Shown here: positions 1-7,049 of the stretch, one piece after another
Position numbering within the stretch: position 1 is the stretch's first letter
Layout: the number at the start of each line of letters is the position of its first letter
Assembly (NCBI RefSeq): GCF_004353905.1
Contig: NZ_SMOD01000001.1
Location: 124,001 to 188,000 of the forward strand
Reading direction: 5' to 3'
DNA length: 64,000 nt
DNA from: Paraburkholderia guartelaensis
GTDB lineage: Bacteria > Pseudomonadota > Gammaproteobacteria > Burkholderiales > Burkholderiaceae
Notes under the pieces: model-generated
Told to the model about the DNA's origin: nothing
The model's input: only the letters and a program-made list of their open reading frames with translations
Databases searched by the model: none
Position numbers and translations under genes: made by a program

Positions 1-1
1 G

Positions 2-1378
2 GGCAAGCCGGGCGCGCCGGCGCTCAATCAAACGCTCGGCACGTGGCAGTTATGGGGCATCGCCGTCGGCCTCGTGATATCGGGCGAGTACTTCGGCTGG
101 AGCTACGGCTGGGCCAGCGCCGGCACGCTCGGCTTCGTCGTCACGGCGCTGTTCGTCGCGGCGATGTACACGACGTTTATCTTCAGCTTTACCGAACTCA
201 CTACCTCCATTCCGCATGCGGGCGGGCCTTTCGCCTACGCCCGCCGCGCGTTCGGCCCCGCCGGCGGCTATCTGGCGGGTGCGGCCACGCTCGTGGAATT
301 CGTATTCGCGCCGCCCGCCATCGCGCTCGCCATCGGCGCGTACCTGCACGTGCAGTTCCCCGGGCTCGAGCCCAAACACGCGGCCATGGGCGCGTATCTC
401 GTGTTCATGGCGCTCAATATCGTGGGCGTGCAGATCGCCGCGACTTTCGAGCTGATCGTCACGCTGCTCGCCATCTTCGAACTGCTCGTGTTCATGGGCG
501 TGGTGTCGCCGGGTTTCGCATGGACCCACTTCATGAAAGGCGGCTGGTCGGGCAACGATCACTTTTCGCTGGGTTCGTTTCATGGCATGTTCGCCGCGAT
601 TCCGTTCGCGATCTGGTTTTTCCTCGCGATCGAAGGCGTCGCCATGGCCGCCGAGGAAGCGAAGAACCCGCGCCGCTCGATTCCCATCGCCTATGTGGCC
701 GGCATTCTCACGCTCGTTGCGCTCGCCGTGGGCGTGATGGTGTTCGCGGGCGGCGCGGGAGACTGGACCAAACTCGCGAATATCAACGACCCGCTGCCGC
801 AAGCCATGAAGTTCATCGTGGGCGAGCACAGCGGCTGGATGCACATGCTCGTCTGGCTCGGGCTGTTCGGTCTCGTGGCCTCGTTTCACGGCATCATCCT
901 CGGCTACTCGCGGCAGATCTTCGCGTTGGCCCGCGAGGGCTATCTGCCCGCGTGGCTCGCGAAAATCCATCCGCGCTTCAAGACGCCGTATCGCGCGATT
1001 CTCGCGGGTGGCGTGGTGGGCATCGCCGCGATCTATAGCGACGAGCTGATCCAGTTCGGCGGCCAGACGCTCACGGCCAACATCGTCACGATGTCGGTGT
1101 TCGGTGCGATCGTGATGTACATTGTCAGCATGGCGGCGCTCTTCAAGCTGCGCCGTATGCAGCCGGCCATGGACCGGCCGTTTCGCGCGCCGCTGTACCC
1201 GTATTTCCCGGCGTTCGCGCTCGTCGCCGCGCTCGTTTGCCTCGGCACGATGGTGTATTTCAATGCGCTGGTGGCGGGGGTGTTCGTGGTGTTTCTCGCG
1301 CTCGGCTACGCATATTTCCTCGCCACGCGCACGCAGCGCGAGGGGGTGGTGGCCGCCGAGGGGCTGCTCGAGGAGTGA
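2..1378 (+). CDS. eat: Ethanolamine permease (APC family), 5' end cut by window edge
   Basis: Inner-membrane importer of the amino acid-polyamine-organocation family. The open frame runs in from the left edge: the codons from position 2 encode a conserved-looking stretch (GTWQLWGIAVGLVISGEYFGW) continuous with the rest, so the first internal GTG at 74 is not the start. The visible 458 residues hold about eleven hydrophobic segments, the GLVISGEYFGWSYGW first-helix motif typical of ethanolamine permeases and a polar loop near YSRQIFALAREGYLPAW, where APC proteins carry a conserved signature. It ends 20 nt before eutB on the same strand, which fits the compact eat-eutB-eutC arrangement of Burkholderiales without microcompartment genes. 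The substrate is inferred from family resemblance and context. Confidence 0.9.
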   Translation, partial: GKPGAPALNQTLGTWQLWGIAVGLVISGEYFGWSYGWASAGTLGFVVTALFVAAMYTTFIFSFTELTTSIPHAGGPFAYARRAFGPAGGYLAGAATLVEFVFAPPAIALAIGAYLHVQFPGLEPKHAAMGAYLVFMALNIVGVQIAATFELIVTLLAIFELLVFMGVVSPGFAWTHFMKGGWSGNDHFSLGSFHGMFAAIPFAIWFFLAIEGVAMAAEEAKNPRRSIPIAYVAGILTLVALAVGVMVFAGGAGDWTKLANINDPLPQAMKFIVGEHSGWMHMLVWLGLFGLVASFHGIILGYSRQIFALAREGYLPAWLAKIHPRFKTPYRAILAGGVVGIAAIYSDELIQFGGQTLTANIVTMSVFGAIVMYIVSMAALFKLRRMQPAMDRPFRAPLYPYFPAFALVAALVCLGTMVYFNALVAGVFVVFLALGYAYFLATRTQREGVVAAEGLLEE

Positions 1379-1398
1379 GCTTTGCAGGAGTCCAACGC

Positions 1399-2796
1399 AT
1401 GAACTATACGGAGACAATCGGCGCGCGCACCTACCGCTTCGCGGACCTCAAGACATTGCTCGCCAAAGCCAGCCCGCTGCGCTCCGGCGACCAGCTCGCG
1501 GGCGTCGCAGCGGCGAGCGAAGAGGAGCGCGTGGCCGCGAAAATGGCGCTCGCCGCGGTGCCGCTCAAGGTGTTTCTTTCCGAAGCGCTCGTGCCTTATG
1601 AAGACGACGAGGTCACGCGTCTTATCGTCGACGATCACGACGCAGCCGCGTTCGCAGCCGTTGCGCACCTCACCGTAGGCGACTTTCGCGATTGGCTGCT
1701 TTCCGGCGCGGCAACGACCGAAGCGCTTGAACGCCTGGCGCCGGGCCTCACGCCCGAGATGGTCGCGGCGGTGTCGAAGCTCATGCGCAATCAGGACCTG
1801 ATCGCCGTGGCGAAAAAGCGCTCCGTGGTCACGCGCTTTCGCAACACCGTGGGGCTGCCGGGCCGCATGTCGGTGCGCTTGCAGCCGAACCATCCCACCG
1901 ACGACGTGAAGGGCATTGCCGCCTCGATGCTCGACGGCTTGATGTATGGCTGCGGCGACGCGATGATCGGCATCAATCCCGCAACGGACAGCCTGGCGGC
2001 CATCGTGAAGCTGCTCGCGATGATCGACGGCTTTCGCGAGCGCTACCGCGTGCCCACGCAGTCCTGCGTGCTCACGCATGTCACCAACACGATCGCGGCG
2101 ATCGAAAAGGGCGCCCCTGTCGATCTCGTGTTCCAGTCGATAGCGGGCACGGAAAAGGCGAACGCGAGCTTCGGCATTTCGCTGGCGCTATTGCAGGAGG
2201 CGCGCGAGGCGGCGCTCTCGCTCAAGCGCGGCACGGTCGGCAACAACCTCATGTACTTCGAGACGGGGCAGGGCAGCGCGCTGTCGGCGAACGCGCACTA
2301 CGGCGTGGACCAGCAAACCTGTGAAGTGCGCGCCTATGCGGTCGCGCGCAAGTTCGAGCCGTTTCTCGTCAATACGGTGGTCGGTTTCATCGGCCCTGAA
2401 TATTTGTACGATGGAAAGCAGATCATTCGCGCGGGTCTCGAAGATCACTTCTGCGGCAAGCTGCTGGGCGTGCCCATGGGTTGCGACATCTGCTATACGA
2501 ACCACGCCGAAGCCGATCAGGACGACATGGACACGCTGCTCACGTTGCTGGGCGCGGCCGGCATCAACTTCATCATGGGCGTTCCGGGCGCTGACGACGT
2601 GATGCTCAACTACCAGAGCACCTCGTTTCACGATGCGCTGTACGTGCGCGATCTGCTCGGGCTGCGCCGCGCGCCTGAGTTCGAGGAGTGGCTGGAAACC
2701 ATGGAGATCGTCGACGCGAAAGGCGCGCTCCTGCCAGGTTCCGCGCGCGTGCCGCTGCTCGCGGGCGCGCACGAATGGATGGGGATCGACGCATGA
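1399..2796 (+). CDS. eutB: Ethanolamine ammonia-lyase, large (heavy) subunit
   Basis: Adenosylcobalamin-dependent enzyme subunit that, with EutC, splits ethanolamine into acetaldehyde and ammonia in the cytoplasm. The ATG at 1399 follows GCAGGAG at 1384-1390 and gives MNYTETIGARTYRF, the normal EutB N-terminus. A longer open frame reaching back into eat is not needed. The 465 residues match the usual EutB length. Recognisable family blocks include LMRNQDLIAVAKK, a RLQPNHPTDD segment, the MYFETGQGSALSANAHYGVDQQT segment (split here as MYFETGQGSALSA plus NAHYGVDQQT) and the cysteine-containing GCDICYTNHAEADQDDMD stretch. The stop codon overlaps the start of eutC (ATGA at 2793-2796), implying translational coupling and equal dosage of the two subunits. 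Confidence 0.96.
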   Translation: MNYTETIGARTYRFADLKTLLAKASPLRSGDQLAGVAAASEEERVAAKMALAAVPLKVFLSEALVPYEDDEVTRLIVDDHDAAAFAAVAHLTVGDFRDWLLSGAATTEALERLAPGLTPEMVAAVSKLMRNQDLIAVAKKRSVVTRFRNTVGLPGRMSVRLQPNHPTDDVKGIAASMLDGLMYGCGDAMIGINPATDSLAAIVKLLAMIDGFRERYRVPTQSCVLTHVTNTIAAIEKGAPVDLVFQSIAGTEKANASFGISLALLQEAREAALSLKRGTVGNNLMYFETGQGSALSANAHYGVDQQTCEVRAYAVARKFEPFLVNTVVGFIGPEYLYDGKQIIRAGLEDHFCGKLLGVPMGCDICYTNHAEADQDDMDTLLTLLGAAGINFIMGVPGADDVMLNYQSTSFHDALYVRDLLGLRRAPEFEEWLETMEIVDAKGALLPGSARVPLLAGAHEWMGIDA

Positions 2797-3593
2797 GCGA
2801 CGCCGTCGAAAAGAACCCGTGGGGAGGTCTCAAGGCTTTCACGAACGCGCGCATCGCGCTTGGGCGCGCGGGCAACGGCTTGCCCACGGCGCCGCTGCTC
2901 GCGTTCAATCTCTCGCACGCGCAGGCGCGCGACGCCGTGCATCATCCGCTCGACGCCGAAGCCTTGCGGCGCACGCTCGAAGCCGAAGGGTTCGCCACGC
3001 TCGGCGTGGAAAGCGCGGCGCCGGACCGTCAGCATTATTTGCGCAGGCCGGACCTGGGGCGGCGCTTGTCGGAGGCGAGCCGGGCAGCGTTGGCCGAAGC
3101 GGCGGGTTCGGCCAGCGCTGCGCGTGACGAGCCGCCCGAAGTCGTGTTCGTGATCGGCGACGGCCTTTCGGCGATCGCTGCCGCGAAACAGGCCGCGCCG
3201 TTGCTCCTCGCAGTGCGTGCGCGCCTTGCGGACTGGCGCATCGGCCCAGTGGTGGTCGCGCGCCAGGCACGCGTGGCGCTCGGCGACGAGATTGGCGAGC
3301 TGCTGGGCGCGAAGCTCGTGGCCATGCTGATTGGCGAGCGGCCTGGGCTGAGTTCGCCAGACAGCCTCGGCGTCTATCTGACCTACGCGCCGAAGGTGGG
3401 CTGCCATGACGCGCAGCGCAACTGCATCTCGAACGTGCGTCCCGAAGGGTTGCCGTATGAAGCGGCTGCGCACAAGCTCCATTACCTCCTCACGCATGCG
3501 CGGCGGCTCGGGCTGACCGGCGTCGGACTGAAGGACGATAGCGATGCGACGCTGCCGGGAGTCGGAGCGGCTGGGCAGATCACGTCTGCTTGA
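2793..3593 (+). CDS. eutC: Ethanolamine ammonia-lyase, small (light) subunit
   Basis: Light subunit of ethanolamine ammonia-lyase; it helps to bind adenosylcobalamin at the EutB/EutC interface. The start is the ATG of the ATGA overlap with eutB; a longer frame beginning at 2688 would lie inside eutB and is rejected. The 266 residues show EutC blocks: an N-terminal PWGGLKAFTNARIALGRAG, then VVFVIGDGLSAIAAAKQA, then a cysteine-bearing C-terminal region (VGCHDAQRNCISNVRPEGLPY and HYLLTHARRLGLTGVGLKDD). No shell-protein, EutA or alcohol/aldehyde dehydrogenase gene follows, so in this locus acetaldehyde must be handled by enzymes encoded elsewhere. Confidence 0.95.
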   Translation: MSDAVEKNPWGGLKAFTNARIALGRAGNGLPTAPLLAFNLSHAQARDAVHHPLDAEALRRTLEAEGFATLGVESAAPDRQHYLRRPDLGRRLSEASRAALAEAAGSASAARDEPPEVVFVIGDGLSAIAAAKQAAPLLLAVRARLADWRIGPVVVARQARVALGDEIGELLGAKLVAMLIGERPGLSSPDSLGVYLTYAPKVGCHDAQRNCISNVRPEGLPYEAAAHKLHYLLTHARRLGLTGVGLKDDSDATLPGVGAAGQITSA

Positions 3594-3820
3594 GGGTCCA
3601 CACGCGCTGGCGCGGGCCGCATCCGCCGCACCCGCTAAGGCATGCGACGCACCGCCCCGGTGCCGCCGCCTGTGCAGGGATTGAGCACTCTTCTCATCGC
3701 CATTGCGCCGCCGTGGAGCAGCGCGGCACCTGGCACTGCCGTTTGGCATAGTGTTCTCGCTGGCCCGACTCTTGCGTCATTCGACGATCGATCGAAGCAA
3801 GCGCGTGCTGGGAGGCAACC

Positions 3821-4837
3821 ATGAATGAAACGGCGGAGCGGACCGAAGCCACGGCCGGGCAAGCGCAATACAACGCGCCTGGCAGCCGCACCGTGGTGAG
3901 CGTGGCGCACGACGCCGACGAACAGGCGCGCAACCTCGTGGGCTGGCGGCAGACCTACGACCAGCTCGCGGCGGGCCGCTTCGTCGGCACGCTCACGGAG
4001 CTGCCGCTCGACACCATGAAGGTGTTTCGCGAGACCACGAGCCATACGCTGCGCCAGGCGTGCGAAGTGCGCGGCGACGCCTGGTGGTTCGGCATACCGG
4101 TTGCGCGCGAAGGCGAGGCGCGTATCGACGCGCAGCCCTTCGGCGCGCAGGCGTTTGCGCTGCGCCCGGGCAACGTCGAGTTCGAGCTGCTCACACCGGC
4201 GCAATTTTCGATCTACGGCGTGGTCGTGCGCGGCGACGTGCTGCGCCACTACGCGGCCACGGTCGAGCGTACGGCGCTCGAGGAACGTCTCACGGGTGCG
4301 CCTGTCGTGCAGTCGGGCGCTGCGTGCATCGAGCGCCTTTGCGCACGGCTCGCAAGGTGTCTCGACGATGGCGGCCATGCGCATGAGAACATGCCGGACG
4401 CGCCGCTTTCGGACGCCGAGCGCGGTGCATTGCAGGCGGAAGTGCTCGCTGCGCTATTCGACGCCTGCGCAGGCACCGAGGATGCGGTTGCCGAGCCTGC
4501 ATCGCGGCGCCGCTGGATCGTGGCGCAGGCGCGCGATTACGTGCTCGCGCATCGCGCGCGGCCGGTCGGTGTGCCGGAGCTATGCGAGCAGTTGCACGTG
4601 AGCCGGCGTACGCTTCAGTACTGCTTTCAGGACGTGCTTGGCATGGCGCCCGCAACCTACCTGCGAGCGCTGCGCCTGAACGGCGCTCGCCGCGACCTGT
4701 GCGGGCGCGCGGCGGGTTCGGTGCAGGACGTTGCGGCTGCCTGGGGCTTCTGGCATCTGAGCCAGTTCGCCACCGACTACCGGCGCATGTTCGGCATGCG
4801 GCCTTCGGAGGCATTGCGCGCGGTGGCAATGCCTTGA
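3821..4837 (+). CDS. eutR: AraC-family regulator, probable ethanolamine operon activator (EutR-like)
   Basis: 338-residue transcription regulator. The start ATG has a perfect GGAGG at 3811-3815. The N-terminal two thirds form a cupin-like sensing part (for example WWFGIPVAREGEARIDAQPF and LRPGNVEFELLTPAQFSIYG). The last ~100 residues carry two helix-turn-helix units of the AraC type: VPELCEQLHVSRRTLQYCFQDVLGMAPATYLRALRLN and VQDVAAAWGFWHLSQFATDYRRMFG. The sensor part resembles EutR-type regulators, which respond to ethanolamine together with cobalamin; this role is inferred from similarity and from its place 227 nt downstream of eutC on the same strand. The gap between eutC and this gene probably carries its own promoter. 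A tempting -24/-12 element there has wrong spacing. Confidence 0.82.
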   Translation: MNETAERTEATAGQAQYNAPGSRTVVSVAHDADEQARNLVGWRQTYDQLAAGRFVGTLTELPLDTMKVFRETTSHTLRQACEVRGDAWWFGIPVAREGEARIDAQPFGAQAFALRPGNVEFELLTPAQFSIYGVVVRGDVLRHYAATVERTALEERLTGAPVVQSGAACIERLCARLARCLDDGGHAHENMPDAPLSDAERGALQAEVLAALFDACAGTEDAVAEPASRRRWIVAQARDYVLAHRARPVGVPELCEQLHVSRRTLQYCFQDVLGMAPATYLRALRLNGARRDLCGRAAGSVQDVAAAWGFWHLSQFATDYRRMFGMRPSEALRAVAMP

Positions 4838-4853
4838 ATTCCCGGACGAGAAT

Positions 4854-5624
4854 ATGCACCCATTCACCATTGATGACAGAGGGAACGTTCTTCGCTACTT
4901 CGATTTATATTCCGGCACGAATCCCTCCGAGCCGCTTCTGTTGATTCATGGTTTGGGTTGTGCGTCCAGCAGTGATTACCCACCGGTAGTAGGCTCGAAT
5001 TCTTACGCAAAACGCAGATCGCTCCTCGTCGATCTCATGGGAGCGGGGTTCAGCGATAAACCAGAGGACGGCAAATATGATTCGGACGCCCAGGCGAATG
5101 TCCTCTCAAACCTTGTGACTAGGGAGCGCTTCACGCAGGTCGATATCTTCGGCCATAGCGCCGGCGCGTTCATCGCGCTGAAACTCGCAAAATGTTTGCC
5201 GATCCAGGTGGGTAGCGTGATTCTATGTGCGCCCGGTCTGAACGAGTACGGCAAAGCGATGTTGTCGGAAATCACGTCGATGTCCGAGGCGCAATTCGCA
5301 ACCGTTGGTTTTTCGCAGCTTCTGGCGCAGTTGAAAGCCGCGGGCGGCAACGACGCATGGCTGGGACCATTTTCCGTCGCATCGCCTTATGCCATTTACC
5401 AATGGGCAAAATCCGCGCTGGACGATAACGCGCAAAACTGGCTCGAAGATCTCGCCAGGCTGAGTTCGAAAAAAGGGGTGATTCTTGCTGATACGGCGGC
5501 GAGTGAAGAAATCACCCAATTCGAGCAAGCCGGCTGCACCGTTGAACTCGTTGCCAATACCGAGCACATGATGGCGTACGACAATCCGGATGGCCTCGCG
5601 CTCGCCATCAGCAATCTTCTTTGA
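4854..5624 (+). CDS. Alpha/beta hydrolase
   Basis: 256-residue soluble hydrolase of the alpha/beta fold. It has an oxyanion-hole region LLLIHGLG (residues ~25-32), a nucleophile elbow GHSAG with Ser102, and a late histidine in NTEHMMAYDNP that fits the catalytic His. The start is the ATG 16 nt after the upstream regulator stop, preceded by GGACGAGAA. The substrate cannot be read from the sequence. Base composition is visibly lower in GC than on either side, with AT-rich codons such as TTTATATT early on, which suggests a later arrival than the eut genes. It may share a transcript with the AraC gene because the gap is so short, but no functional tie to ethanolamine use is evident. Confidence 0.8.
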   Translation: MHPFTIDDRGNVLRYFDLYSGTNPSEPLLLIHGLGCASSSDYPPVVGSNSYAKRRSLLVDLMGAGFSDKPEDGKYDSDAQANVLSNLVTRERFTQVDIFGHSAGAFIALKLAKCLPIQVGSVILCAPGLNEYGKAMLSEITSMSEAQFATVGFSQLLAQLKAAGGNDAWLGPFSVASPYAIYQWAKSALDDNAQNWLEDLARLSSKKGVILADTAASEEITQFEQAGCTVELVANTEHMMAYDNPDGLALAISNLL

Positions 5625-5646
5625 GCCGGCACTTGAGAAGCCGGCT
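5624..5646. terminator. Hairpin between convergent genes, possible terminator
   Basis: AGCCGGC at 5624-5630 pairs with GCCGGCT at 5640-5646 around a 9-nt loop. It lies exactly between the convergent hydrolase and acetyltransferase genes. There is no good T-run on either strand, so terminator function is only suggested by position. Confidence 0.35.
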
Positions 5647-5667
5647 GCGCCTCACCGGCCTGCCGGT

Positions 5668-6204
5668 TTAGTGGTTCACCAGTTGCTTGTGATAGAACGT
5701 TGTGCCGCAAAGTGCGCCGTCCGGCATCAGCGCGTAGTTCGGCACGGCGCCCACACGCACCCATCCCGCACGCACATAGAGCCGTTCGGCCGCGCCGCCC
5801 GTCACGGTGTCGAGCACGAGCACCGACTTTCCGGCTTGCCGTGCCGCCTCGTCGATCGCGAGCATGAGGCGCAGCCCCACACCGTGCCCGCGTGCGTCGC
5901 GATGCACCAGCACCTTGGCGACGTCGGCGCGATGCGGCTGATTTTCCGGTTGCGCCGTCACGAGCTGCGCCGTACCCACGATGCGCTGCTGCAGGTCTTC
6001 AGCCGCGAGCAGAATGCGTTCGCCGCGCGCGACGTCTTGCGCCACTTCGCGCCAGAACGCGAGCGCCGTCTCGCGCGAAATCGGCAGCATGAAGCTCACC
6101 GAGGCGCCACCCTCCACGCAGTCGATGAGTACGTCCGCAAGCGCGGGCGCGCAGGCTTGCGCCTGTTCGGCGGTCAGGCGGCGTACCTTGATGGCTTCGC
6201 TCAT
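5668..6204 (-). CDS. GNAT-family N-acetyltransferase
   Basis: 178-residue cytoplasmic enzyme of the GCN5-related acetyltransferase fold, using acetyl-CoA. The acetyl-CoA loop is seen as VHRDARGHGVGLRLM (the Q/RxxGxG/A signature), after a beta-strand region RIVGTAQLVTAQPENQPHRADVAKVLV and before SVLVLDTVTGGAAERLYVRAGW, the typical C-terminal GNAT strand-helix-strand ending in ERLYxRAGW. Such architecture is common in small-molecule (drug or amino-acid) acetyltransferases. The true acceptor is unknown. It lies 19 nt downstream of the XRE-cupin gene on the same strand and is probably co-transcribed with and controlled by it. Confidence 0.87.
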   Translation of the reverse strand: MSEAIKVRRLTAEQAQACAPALADVLIDCVEGGASVSFMLPISRETALAFWREVAQDVARGERILLAAEDLQQRIVGTAQLVTAQPENQPHRADVAKVLVHRDARGHGVGLRLMLAIDEAARQAGKSVLVLDTVTGGAAERLYVRAGWVRVGAVPNYALMPDGALCGTTFYHKQLVNH

Positions 6205-6223
6205 GTGAATGTGAACCCGTCAG

Positions 6224-6796
6224 TCAGTTAGTGGTCCTGCAGAGCGCGACGACGTAGCGCGCCGGCTCGCTCGTGGGATTGCGATAAACGATAGGGCAGT
6301 CGAGGCGCATCGCGAGGCAATCGCCGGTTTCGAGCCGCCACACGCGCTCGCCCACCGTCATCTCCATCACCCCTTCCATCACCCAAACCTGCTGATAGAT
6401 CTCCGCGTCGCGCAGGCTCGTGTCGTAGGCCACGCGCTGGCCAGGCGGGAAGTGCACTTCCACGAGCTGGATGGGCGACCATGCGGGCGGCGAGAGGTTG
6501 CGGCGCACATAGCCCGACTCGGGGTCGGTCCATACCGCTTGATCGCGGGCCGCGGCGTGCGGGGAAGGGGCCTGCCGCGCATCGTCGCCTGGCGCCTCGA
6601 ACAGCGACGCAAGCGCAACGCCAAGCGCCGTGGCGAGCTTGTCGAGCACGATGGCTGTGGGGCTGCTTTCCCCGCGTTCGATGAGCGAAATATTCGAGCG
6701 GCTTACCGAACTGCGCTCGGCCAGCGCTTCGAGCGACCAGCCTTTGGCGTCGCGCAGTTCGCGCAGACGGCGGGCGATGTTGGTGTGGATATCCAT
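6224..6796 (-). CDS. XRE-family regulator with C-terminal cupin sensor domain
   Basis: 190-residue regulator starting MDIHTNIARRLRELRDAKGWSLE. An upstream ATG (6823) and GTG (6850) are in frame, but family members usually start at the MDI- or MxI- methionine and the upstream positions overlap a dyad. Residues ~5-60 form a Cro/CI helix-turn-helix (LEALAERSSVSRSNISLIERGESSPTAIVLDKLATALG). Residues ~105-185 form a cupin barrel (VEVHFPPGQRVAYDTSLRDAEIYQQVWVMEGVMEMTVGERVWRLETGDCLAMRLDCPIVYRNP). Proteins of this plan usually repress a neighbouring metabolic or acetyltransferase gene and release DNA when a small ligand fills the cupin. The GNAT gene 19 nt downstream is the obvious target. Confidence 0.87.
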   Translation of the reverse strand: MDIHTNIARRLRELRDAKGWSLEALAERSSVSRSNISLIERGESSPTAIVLDKLATALGVALASLFEAPGDDARQAPSPHAAARDQAVWTDPESGYVRRNLSPPAWSPIQLVEVHFPPGQRVAYDTSLRDAEIYQQVWVMEGVMEMTVGERVWRLETGDCLAMRLDCPIVYRNPTSEPARYVVALCRTTN

Positions 6797-6803
6797 GGTG
6801 TCC

Positions 6804-6833
6804 AGTTTAATGGATTTATCCATCCAGTAAACT
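6804..6833. promoter_or_regulatory. Dyad just upstream of the XRE-cupin gene, possible autoregulatory operator
   Basis: AGTTTA at 6804-6809 is mirrored by TAAACT at 6828-6833, and inside them TGGAT (6811-6815) is mirrored by ATCCA (6818-6822). The element begins 8 bp before the chosen start codon. A further dyad, TGTGC-GATT-GCACA, lies next to it at 6838-6851. Position suggests binding by the adjacent XRE protein; this is inferred. Confidence 0.4.
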
Positions 6834-6876
6834 AGATTGTGCGATTGCACATATAAAAGTTTATGCGCATCAAGTT

Positions 6877-6894
6877 TGTCGCAGGCGTGCGACA
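6877..6894. promoter_or_regulatory. Perfect dyad TGTCGCA-N4-TGCGACA
   Basis: Seven-bp arms at 6877-6883 and 6888-6894, in the intergenic region between the XRE-cupin gene (leftward) and the c-di-GMP gene (rightward). No T-run follows, so a protein-binding site is more likely than a terminator. Confidence 0.35.
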
Positions 6895-6926
6895 GGTGAT
6901 GCTGCCCTGATATCCCGGTTAGCCGA

Positions 6927-6944
6927 CACGCAAACGTTTGCGTG
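6927..6944. promoter_or_regulatory. 18-bp perfect palindrome, PurR-box-like LacI-family operator
   Basis: CACGCAAACGTTTGCGTG reads identically on both strands. The core ACGCAAACGTTTGCGT closely matches the purine-repressor box of enterobacteria (a central CG with CAAACG half-sites, as LacI-family proteins prefer). It lies 105 bp upstream of the start of the CBS-PAS-GGDEF-EAL gene. No LacI-family gene is adjacent, so the regulator must be encoded elsewhere. Confidence 0.6.
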
Positions 6945-7049
6945 ATCCTGGGCGGTTGAAACCTTGATTTTCGTCAATTGCCGGCCTCCGGCCCGCTGTT
7001 AGTTTCCCGCTATCTCACAAAGACATCGCAGGGCGGTTCGGGGCGCAAC

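Noticed and set aside
74..1378. Start of the ethanolamine permease at GTG 74
   Set aside because: Codons from position 2 encode family-like residues continuous with the protein, so the gene begins outside the window.
3731..3748. Sigma-54 promoter (TGGCAC ... TTGGCA) before the eut regulator gene
   Set aside because: The GG and GC elements are two bases too far apart for a -24/-12 promoter.
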